Source: Haloterrigena alkaliphila (lineage in GTDB: Archaea; Halobacteriota; Halobacteria; Halobacteriales; Natrialbaceae). From it: 64,000 bases of DNA. Below are positions 53,383 to 59,405 of this stretch, piece after piece; the first letter of the stretch is position 1, and each line of letters opens with the position of its first letter. The translations under genes were made by a program, and so were the position numbers. The stretch spans positions 2,666,001 through 2,730,000 of the forward strand of contig NZ_CP071462.1 of the NCBI RefSeq assembly GCF_017352155.2. The letters run 5' to 3'. Under the pieces are notes generated by a model. It made no database searches. It was given only the letters and a program-made list of their open reading frames with translations, and had not been told where the DNA came from.

Positions 53383-54117
53383 ATGACGCTCTCCGAGTAC
53401 TTCGATCGACTCGAGGCGCCCGCGCGGACGGTCACCGTCTACGCGCCCCCGCCGCGGCCCGATCTCGTCGACCGGATCGCGACCGAGACGGGGATCGACG
53501 CCGTCGACTACCGGGAACTTCCGGAAGCGACGCGGGACGATCAGGGATTTCTCGTCGTTCGCGAGGACGACGCGTTCGTCGCCGCGATCGGCCTGCCGGC
53601 CGTCCGGGAGTTCCTCGAGCCGCCGATCGTCGCCCCCTGGGCGGAGGGTGGCGACGACTCGTCGTATCGGCGCGTGATCGAGGTCTTCGAGACGACGGTG
53701 TGGAGCGCGCTCGAGCGGCGACAGCTGCTCGCGATCAGCCGCGAGATCGAGTCCCGCGCGTGGCGCGTGGGTAGCGGAACCCTCCGGGTCGGCTTCCAGC
53801 GGGCGGCGGCGCTCGAGGCGATGGTACCGGTGTACGTCCGCCTCGCGGGGGAGTCGTCGCTGGACGTCCACGTCTACATCGCCGACGACTGGGACCGACC
53901 GTCGGTCCCGGGCGTGACGATCCACGCCGACGCCGGGAGCGAAATCGGCGGCTACTGGTTTCTCACCTTCGATGGGAGCGGCGACCAGCTCTGGAACAGC
54001 GCCCTCCTGGCGAGAGAGCGCGATGCGGACAGCTTCGAGGGCTACTGGACCGACGACGCGCATCTCGTCGCGACTCTCGAGCGAGCGATCCTCGAGTGCG
54101 CGACCGACGGCGCGTAA
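53383..54117 (+). CDS. DICT sensory domain protein
   Basis: 244 residues from the ATG at 53383. The start TLSEYFDRLEAPARTVTVYAPPP and the later WSALERRQLLAISREIESRAWRVG match the DICT domain, found beside diguanylate cyclases and two-component proteins, and the end carries ARERDADSFEGYWT, the conserved closing motif in haloarchaeal copies. The domain is predicted to sense a ligand or light. It follows the winged-helix gene closely, so the pair may form a one-component switch split over two proteins. Confidence 0.82.
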   Translation: MTLSEYFDRLEAPARTVTVYAPPPRPDLVDRIATETGIDAVDYRELPEATRDDQGFLVVREDDAFVAAIGLPAVREFLEPPIVAPWAEGGDDSSYRRVIEVFETTVWSALERRQLLAISREIESRAWRVGSGTLRVGFQRAAALEAMVPVYVRLAGESSLDVHVYIADDWDRPSVPGVTIHADAGSEIGGYWFLTFDGSGDQLWNSALLARERDADSFEGYWTDDAHLVATLERAILECATDGA

Positions 54118-54247
54118 CGGCCGGGCCCGTGGATCTCAAAACCGATTGCGCCACCGACGGGTCCGCAGCACCTCGTCTTTCATCGCCGAACAGTGGTCCC
54201 GCGCGCTCCTCGTCGAACTCGTCGGCCAACACCTCGGCGCACTCTTC

Positions 54248-54508
54248 TCAGGAGACGTCGATCGACGACCAGTACTCGAGGACGCTGTCGCGGTCCCACC
54301 CTTCGGAGAGGTCGTCCAGGCCGTTCACGTCCTCGTCGACGACGCCGGTCAACCGATCGCCGTCGGCCGATTCCGTCGCGTCGTCCTCGAGGTCGCTGGA
54401 CGTCAGGCTCGAGGTGCGGTAGACGGCCGAGCCGACCGCCCCGAGACCGACGACGTACGCCGGTCGGTCGTCGCCGGCCTCGACGTATCTGGTCGCGGTT
54501 TCGCTCAT
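54248..54508 (-). CDS. Small acidic hypothetical protein
   Basis: 86 residues from the ATG at 54508. One weak hydrophobic stretch (PAYVVGLGAVGSAVYRT) near residues 15-31, then an acidic tail with LSEGWDRDSVLEYW. No family recognised. Acid-rich composition supports a real gene. It is convergent with the DICT gene and divergent from the protease gene. Confidence 0.5.
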   Translation of the reverse strand: MSETATRYVEAGDDRPAYVVGLGAVGSAVYRTSSLTSSDLEDDATESADGDRLTGVVDEDVNGLDDLSEGWDRDSVLEYWSSIDVS

Positions 54509-54659
54509 ACGCGACGGTCGGGCCGTCACGTCGGAAGGGACAGCGCAAGAATTCGCAAGGAGGAGTCGCGTCGGATCGAAACCGCTGTCGATGCCGCTCG
54601 CCGCTCGAGTCGGTTCTCCCGTCACCTCCGCCCCACCGGGAAATTTCGAGACCGAGAGT

Positions 54660-54679
54660 GGCGGCGGATCTCCGCCGCC
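54660..54679. promoter_or_regulatory. Perfect palindrome upstream of the protease promoter
   Basis: GGCGGCGGATCTCCGCCGCC has 9-bp perfect arms around TC. It sits about 30 bp before the TATA box of the protease gene in a divergent intergenic region, a fitting place for a regulator to bind. Confidence 0.45.
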
Positions 54680-54708
54680 GATACTCTCGATATTCTTATG
54701 GTCAATTA

Positions 54709-54718
54709 TTTTTATATA
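54709..54718 (+). promoter_or_regulatory. TATA box of the subtilisin gene
   Basis: TTTTTATATA lies 25-34 bp before the ATG at 54743, in a strikingly AT-rich island (54690-54718). A transcript would be almost leaderless. Confidence 0.65.
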
Positions 54719-54742
54719 CCCCGGTCATAGACAGTGTGTCGC

Positions 54743-56131
54743 ATGACAGACTACAGCAGACGAACGGTTCTCACTGTCAGCGGTGGCGTCCTCGGCGGAC
54801 TCGCGACCGGAACCACGGTCACGGCGGCCGCGCGGCGTGACCGATTCGTCGTCGAGACCCGCGGCGACGCCGACCTCGGCGGCCTCGAGGTCGTCCACGA
54901 GATGCCCGGCGTGACGTTCGCGGTCGTTCGCGGCGACGAATCCGAGCTGCGGCGGGCAGACGCCGTTCGGGACTACGCACCCGACATCGAACTCGAACTG
55001 GAGGAGCCGACCGTCAACGAGGCGGCGCCGACGGTCGACGCCGCGGACGCTCCGGACGACCCGCTGTACCCGTACCAGTGGGACAAACAGGCGCTGGACG
55101 TGCCGACGGCCCACGAGACGACCCGGGGCGAGGGGACTCGCGTCGCGATCATCGACACGGGAGTCGCCGCCGACCATCCCGACCTCGAGGTCGACGAGGA
55201 GCTCTCCCGGAACTTCACGGCCGACGAATTCGGCGCGGCGAACGCCGCGGGCGGCTATCACGGCACCCACGTCGGGGGAATCGTCGCCGCGGAGACCGAC
55301 AACGGGAAGGGGGTCACCGGCACGGCGCCGGCGACCGACCTCGTCGACTGTCGGGTCTTCTCGCCGGACGCGACGGCGCTGTTCGGCGACATTCTCGCGG
55401 CGATGGTCTACAGCGCGACCATCGATGCCGACGTGGCGAACCTCAGCCTCGGCGCGTATCCGGTGCCGCGAAACGCCTACCGGGACGAGGACGGCGAGTT
55501 GGTGACCGGCCACGGGGACTTCTACGGGAAGGTCCTCACTAGCACGACGACGCACGTGAACCGCGAGGGCACGCTGCTCGTGATGGCCGCCGGGAACGCC
55601 GACGCGGACCTCCAGCACGACGGGAACGTCATCAGCCTCCCGAACGAGGCCGCCAGATCGTTCTCGGTCTCGGCGACCGGGCCGATCGGGTTCGGGCACG
55701 CGTTGGCCGACGACGCGCCCCTGCAGGCACCGCCGGAGAGTCCGGCGACCTACACGAACTACGGGACGAACGCGGTCGCGATCGGAGCCCCAGGCGGCGA
55801 TTTCGACCAGTCCCTCGAGGAGGTGATCGGCGGGCTACCCGCGTTGTACTACGATCTGGTGTTCAGTACCATCTCCGAACCGGTGTACGAGCGGGACGAG
55901 GACGGCGAGTTGGTCGATATCGCCGACTACGAGCACTCCTACTCGTGGGCCGCCGGGACGTCCATGGCCGCCCCGCAGGTCGCGGGCGCCGCCGCGCTCG
56001 TCAAGAGCGTCAATCCGGAGTACGGCGCCAATCAGGTTCGATCGGCGCTCACGGAGGCGGCCGAGGTTCCCGACGGCTATGACAAGGAATTCTACGGCTC
56101 TGGATTCCTGAACATCCTCGACGCGCTATAG
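54743..56131 (+). CDS. Tat-exported subtilisin-like serine protease (halolysin type)
   Basis: 462 residues from the ATG at 54743. The N-terminus SRRTVLTVSGGVLGGLATGT is a twin-arginine signal with a double Arg at 6-7. A propeptide covers about 30-105. The catalytic triad is visible: Asp138 in IIDTGV, His173 in HGTHVGG and Ser407 in GTSMAAPQ; the oxyanion Asn lies in MAAGNADADL. Unlike halolysins R4 and 172P1 it has no long C-terminal extension, so it ends with the catalytic domain. It is expected to be folded in the cytoplasm and exported by Tat. Confidence 0.93.
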   Translation: MTDYSRRTVLTVSGGVLGGLATGTTVTAAARRDRFVVETRGDADLGGLEVVHEMPGVTFAVVRGDESELRRADAVRDYAPDIELELEEPTVNEAAPTVDAADAPDDPLYPYQWDKQALDVPTAHETTRGEGTRVAIIDTGVAADHPDLEVDEELSRNFTADEFGAANAAGGYHGTHVGGIVAAETDNGKGVTGTAPATDLVDCRVFSPDATALFGDILAAMVYSATIDADVANLSLGAYPVPRNAYRDEDGELVTGHGDFYGKVLTSTTTHVNREGTLLVMAAGNADADLQHDGNVISLPNEAARSFSVSATGPIGFGHALADDAPLQAPPESPATYTNYGTNAVAIGAPGGDFDQSLEEVIGGLPALYYDLVFSTISEPVYERDEDGELVDIADYEHSYSWAAGTSMAAPQVAGAAALVKSVNPEYGANQVRSALTEAAEVPDGYDKEFYGSGFLNILDAL

Positions 56132-56270
56132 GGCGTCCCGGAACTCTCCTTGTGGCTGCCGCTCCGTCTTTCGAACTCGTTGCCGCCTCGCGAGCAGTCG
56201 CTCTCGAGGACGTGCTGCCGTAGAAAACGAAGTTACGCGACGCCGCTATCCGCGACGGTGCGAACCCGTA

Positions 56271-56465
56271 TCAGTTCCGAACGACGTTCGTCGCTCGGGG
56301 GCCCTTGGGGGCCTGTTCGATGTCGAATTCGATCTCCGTGCCTTCCTCGAGGTCCGGACCGCCAACGTCTTCCATGTGGAAGAAAACGTCCTCGTCCGCG
56401 TCGTCAGTCTCGATGAAACCGTAGCCGCCAGTGTCGTTGAAGAAGTCGACCTTACCGTTTGCCAT
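56271..56465 (-). CDS. cspA: Cold-shock domain protein
   Basis: 64 residues. The five-stranded OB-fold has RNP1 GGYGFIE and RNP2 DVFFHM at the usual positions, beginning ANGKVDFFNDTGGYGF. It binds single-stranded nucleic acid. The start region shows TATA-like ACTTATCCGTATATG on the minus strand (near 56490). The size matches bacterial CspA with extra acidic residues. It is convergent with the protease gene, with about 140 bp between them. Confidence 0.95.
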   Translation of the reverse strand: MANGKVDFFNDTGGYGFIETDDADEDVFFHMEDVGGPDLEEGTEIEFDIEQAPKGPRATNVVRN

Positions 56466-56742
56466 TGCGATTGAATCGTGACTGCATATACGGATAAGTG
56501 TTCCGCATCTGTATAGCTGAGCCAGGGTTTTCGAGACGAATGTTTCTCAAGTCCACTACTTTATGGATATTTAGATATATACGTGGGATATCTCACCGAA
56601 TCAGTGCCCGACCCGTCACAACGAGCGAGGTATTTCGTCGTATCCATAGTTCTCCCTCAGTGGTCTATCGTGTTCGCTTATGATTTGGTCATGTGCCACA
56701 CGGAATGGTTCGTTTCCGAACTCTTCATCCATGGTGGGTTCC
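56466..56742. other. AT-rich intergenic region before the tRNA-derived islet
   Basis: 277 bp, clearly lower in GC than the surroundings. It presumably includes the cspA promoter; apart from short frames without family features nothing else was recognised. Confidence 0.4.
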
Positions 56743-56880
56743 TGCGCGGAGCGGGATTTGAACCACTCCCGAGAACCTGCTCGCTACGCTCGCAGAACCT
56801 CGGTATAATTCAAATCCCTCGTACGATTGCTGTCGCTCGCGGAGTTGCTCGCGACAGCAATGCGCGGAGCGGGATTTGAA
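56743..56880 (-). repeat. 138-bp tRNA-3'-end cassette, copy 1
   Basis: Bounded by two copies of TGCGCGGAGCGGGATTTGAA (56743-56762 and 56861-56880), the complement of a tRNA 3' end. Inside: GGGATTTGAA (56753-56762) inverted at 56809-56818, and the hairpin ATTGCTGTCGC/GCGACAGCAAT (56826-56861). A nearly identical cassette lies at 58375-58512. Confidence 0.88.
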
Positions 56881-56895
56881 CCCGGGCCATTGGCT
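56861..56895 (-). pseudogene. Orphan 3' half of a tRNA (tRNA-Gly-like end)
   Basis: On the minus strand the sequence reads anticodon-stem 3' strand AGCCAA, variable TGGC, T-arm CCGGG-TTCAAAT-CCCGC and acceptor TCCGCGC plus A. The 5' half is absent nearby. Just before it, ACGGAAGCA matches the end of the tRNA-Gln intron (ACGGAAGCG) at the same distance from the 37/38 splice position. The T-stem has one mismatch. Either a broken tRNA, an integration scar, or a separately transcribed half. Confidence 0.6.
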
Positions 56896-57047
56896 TGCTT
56901 CCGTATTCGAGGACGAGTCGGATGAGACCTATCGACGGCTATAGAATGGTCGCTACGAGCATCGATATGAGTCCGAATTTCCTCGAATCGGGCGAATCGA
57001 CCATACGGGCGTGATAGCTCCGATTTTAGTATGCGAGTTAGAATGAC

Positions 57048-58040
57048 TTACTCGTACTGCTGTGTATCGAGTTCGTACCGTTTTACTCCATCTGACTCGC
57101 TGATCACAACGCGATTCTCATCTTCTAAGAGGTCGAGGTGGCCTATCACCTCGGACATTCCGGGGAACATTTCAGTCGCTGGAAGATCCGGAAACATCTC
57201 CTTCATAATTTGATACGCCGTCGTCGGCTCGTGGTCGGCTACGAGATCCGCGATTCGTTCTTTCCGCTCTTGATGATGAGTGATCGTCTCTCGCGCTCGA
57301 TTCTGAAGAGTCGAGATAGGGTCGCCATGGCCGCCGTACCCGAACGGGACCTCGGTATCGAGCACTTTTCGTAGTGACTCGAGATATGTCGGCAAGCTTC
57401 GCGTTCGTTCGTCTTCGGAGCCGGGTGCGAGCGTAAGTAACGGATTCGGCGTAATATCGGGCAAGACATGGTCGCCAGCAAACATGATGCCTTCCGTTTT
57501 TGCGAGATAACAGAGTGAACCAGGGGCATGACCCGGTGTCGAAAGGCACTCTAACTCTACGCCGACATCGATAGTGTCTCCCTCAGCTAATTCGTGGGAG
57601 ACAGTGACCGGATCCTGATACTCGGTGTACGGTTCCGGCAACTCGAGGACTGTATCCACCGTATCCATAGGCATTCCCATCGAGAGTAAGAACGGTCGGA
57701 AGTACTCCTGCTCCTTCTCGAAGTATCCAATTGGGTCAGACAACTGCTCGACGGCATCCTCGTGGGCGAATACATGGGCATTCGATTCCGCTACGAGCCG
57801 GTGTGCAAGACCGAAATGATCCATGTGAGGATGAGTAATAAGTACGCGATCGATATCGCTACTACTGTACCCGAAGCGAGCGAGAGAGCGTTCTAACTCC
57901 TCGTAGGCCTCCTCAGTTGCGGGTCCAGGATCGAGGACGGTCAGACCGTTCTTTGTAAAGAGATAGCAGTTTACCCGCCCGACGCTGAACGGTGTCGGAA
58001 TCGAGATCCGTTCCATTCCTTCCATAGCCACAACATTCAC
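57048..58040 (-). CDS. Metallo-beta-lactamase fold hydrolase
   Basis: 330 residues; in-frame ATGs at 58025 and 58016 are possible starts. The metal motif HPHMDHFGLAH (HxHxDH) near residue 70, later GHAPGSLCYL and a third His in FAGDHVLPDITPNP define the fold. A C-terminal winged-helix-like domain of about 75 residues (HHQERKERIADLVADHEPTTAYQIMKEMF) follows, as in the LACTB2-like subgroup. Its codon use and GC are lower than in all neighbouring genes, and it lies between tRNA-derived repeats, so it is probably acquired. Substrate unknown. Confidence 0.88.
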   Translation of the reverse strand: MNVVAMEGMERISIPTPFSVGRVNCYLFTKNGLTVLDPGPATEEAYEELERSLARFGYSSSDIDRVLITHPHMDHFGLAHRLVAESNAHVFAHEDAVEQLSDPIGYFEKEQEYFRPFLLSMGMPMDTVDTVLELPEPYTEYQDPVTVSHELAEGDTIDVGVELECLSTPGHAPGSLCYLAKTEGIMFAGDHVLPDITPNPLLTLAPGSEDERTRSLPTYLESLRKVLDTEVPFGYGGHGDPISTLQNRARETITHHQERKERIADLVADHEPTTAYQIMKEMFPDLPATEMFPGMSEVIGHLDLLEDENRVVISESDGVKRYELDTQQYE

Positions 58041-58353
58041 ACTTCAATTACTTATAGTGCTCACCAACGCCGTAATTCGGGTTCGGGTTATTGGCATACC
58101 TATCTCATGATAAGGCAGTACGATCGTTTATGACGGATCATAGTCTACTCGAAGCACGGTTCCTCCGGTAGAAGATCGGCGATCGCTTCTTGAATGGCGG
58201 GAACCCACTCGTCTTCTTCGACGGTCCGTTGCGCCCAGGGTAGCGAGGTCACGATTTTTGAAATCGCTGTACGACGGTAGGGTCGTTAGTTGAACCCGGA
58301 CTATGAGCTGTGACCCACATCTTTTGTTCACCTATAATGTGTGGGAAACCTGC
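58041..58353. other. AT-rich region with a gene remnant
   Basis: 313 bp between the hydrolase start and the second tRNA cassette; it holds the pseudogene fragment at 58145-58285 and an AT-rich promoter-like stretch near 58040-58070. Confidence 0.5.
58145..58285 (-). pseudogene. 3' remnant of a protein-coding gene (46 codons)
   Basis: A frame without a start codon of its own, opened just after a TAA, encodes IVTSLPWAQRTVEEDEWV, AIQEAIADLLPEEPCFE and a stop. The composition is protein-like and acidic, unlike the other frames here. It looks like the truncated end of a former gene, cut on the 5' side. Not identified. Confidence 0.35.
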
Positions 58354-58372
58354 GAGACAGCTCTGCTGTCTC
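58354..58372. repeat. Perfect hairpin next to the tRNA cassette
   Basis: GAGACAGC-TCT-GCTGTCTC, an 8-bp perfect stem with a three-base loop, two bases outside the second 138-bp cassette. Confidence 0.7.
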
Positions 58373-58374
58373 CA

Positions 58375-58512
58375 TGCGCGGACCGGGATTTGAACTACTC
58401 CCGAGAACCTGCTCGCTTCGCTCGCAGAACCTCGGTATAATTCAAATCCCTCTTGCGATTTCTGCTGCTCGCGAAGTTGCTCGCAGCAGAAATGCGCGGA
58501 CCGGGATTTGAA
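58375..58512 (-). repeat. 138-bp tRNA-3'-end cassette, copy 2
   Basis: Bounded by TGCGCGGACCGGGATTTGAA at 58375-58394 and 58493-58512. Inside: inverted GGGATTTGAA/TTCAAATCCC (58385-58394, 58441-58450) and the hairpin ATTTCTGCTGC/GCAGCAGAAAT (58458-58493). Same length and order as copy 1, with stem changes that are matched on both arms. Confidence 0.9.
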
Positions 58513-58563
58513 CCCGGGCCATGAGCTTGGAAGGCTCAGGTCCTACCACTAGACCATCCGCGC
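58493..58563 (-). tRNA. tRNA-Gly (anticodon UCC)
   Basis: 71 bases with acceptor GCGCGGA/TCCGCGC and discriminator A. The anticodon stem TGAGC/GCTCA encloses CTTCCAA with anticodon TCC. The T-arm is CCGGG-TTCAAAT-CCCGG, and the D-arm contains the conserved AGTGGTAGGAC. There is no intron and no encoded CCA. The 3' terminal 20 bases recur 98 bp downstream in the palindromic cassette. Confidence 0.95.
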
Positions 58564-58587
58564 GCACCAGCCGATTTTCCCTCCACG

Positions 58588-58595
58588 GTTAAGGC
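58588..58595 (-). promoter_or_regulatory. TATA box of tRNA-Gly
   Basis: CCTTAACC on the minus strand lies 25 bp ahead of the first tRNA base at 58563, the standard archaeal spacing. Confidence 0.5.
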
Positions 58596-58649
58596 TCTTG
58601 CTTTTCGGGGCAGCGCGTCGGGGTCGAGCGATTCTCCCTATTCGAGCCC

Positions 58650-59360
58650 TCACCCCGAGTCGCCTCCCGGTGCCGTCACCTCGGCGTAGCAGTTCCCGCT
58701 CGAGAGTTCCCACTCGAGGAGTTCGAGTTCGCTCGCCTCGAGTTCGGCCTCGAACTCGTCGGGCGCGTAGATGTGGTAGAAGCGATCGACGGTCTCGCCG
58801 CCGGGGAGGGTCCACTCGACGGTGGTGTCGAACCCCTCGGACTCCTCGAAGCGGTCGTGGGCGGTCGACCACGCGCTGACGAGCGCGCGGCCGCCGGGGG
58901 CGAGGACGCGGGCGAGTTCGTCGAGGCTGGCCCGTCGCGCCCGCGAGGTCGGCAGGTGGTGGAGCGTCGCGACGTAGACCGCGAGGTCGACGCTGTCCTC
59001 GGCCAGCGGGAGCCGCGCGGCGTCGCCCTGATAGAGCGCGACGTCGAAGCCGCGCTCGAGCGATCGCTCCCGACCCGTCTCGAGGAGACCGCGACTGACG
59101 TCGACCCCGACGACGGTGACGCAGTGGTCGGCCAGGAGTTCGGCGTGGCGGCAGTTGCCGCAGCCGAGGTCGAGTCCGACCGGACGCTCGCTCGTGCCGG
59201 ACTCGAGGTCCCCCGCGGCCGTCTCGACGAACGCCTCGACTTCGGGCCAGGCGTACTCCCGCGTCGACGCGAAGTGCGAGGCGATTCGGTCGTAAGTGTC
59301 GCGAACGGCGGCGCGTCGGTCGGAGTCGGCGGCCTCGTCTCGGTCCCCGTGATCGGCCAT
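58650..59360 (-). CDS. Class I SAM-dependent methyltransferase
   Basis: 236 residues from the ATG at 59360. Motif I GLDLGCGNCRHAELLAD, motif II VVGVDVSRGLLE, motif III YQGDAARLPLAEDSVDLAVYVATLHHLPT and a following RVLAPGGRALVSAW define the fold. The GCGN form of motif I and the LHHL segment are like the Trm9/ABH8-type tRNA methyltransferases, but also occur in other subfamilies, so the substrate is open. It ends 86 bp from tRNA-Gly and is transcribed toward it. Confidence 0.85.
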   Translation of the reverse strand: MADHGDRDEAADSDRRAAVRDTYDRIASHFASTREYAWPEVEAFVETAAGDLESGTSERPVGLDLGCGNCRHAELLADHCVTVVGVDVSRGLLETGRERSLERGFDVALYQGDAARLPLAEDSVDLAVYVATLHHLPTSRARRASLDELARVLAPGGRALVSAWSTAHDRFEESEGFDTTVEWTLPGGETVDRFYHIYAPDEFEAELEASELELLEWELSSGNCYAEVTAPGGDSG

Positions 59361-59405
59361 TGGCGGAGTTCCTCGCGGGGCGCGCAAAAAGCGTTCGCAA
59401 CGGGG

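Noticed and set aside
56583-56879. 98-codon frame over the first tRNA cassette
   Set aside because: It runs through the tRNA-derived repeat and has no start signal or family feature.
58128-58331. 67-codon frame with an ATG in the islet
   Set aside because: Basic composition and overlap with the better, acidic remnant frame at 58145-58285 on the same strand.
56743-58512. Complete integrative element
   Set aside because: No integrase, recombinase or replication gene lies between the repeats, so only a remnant or islet can be claimed.
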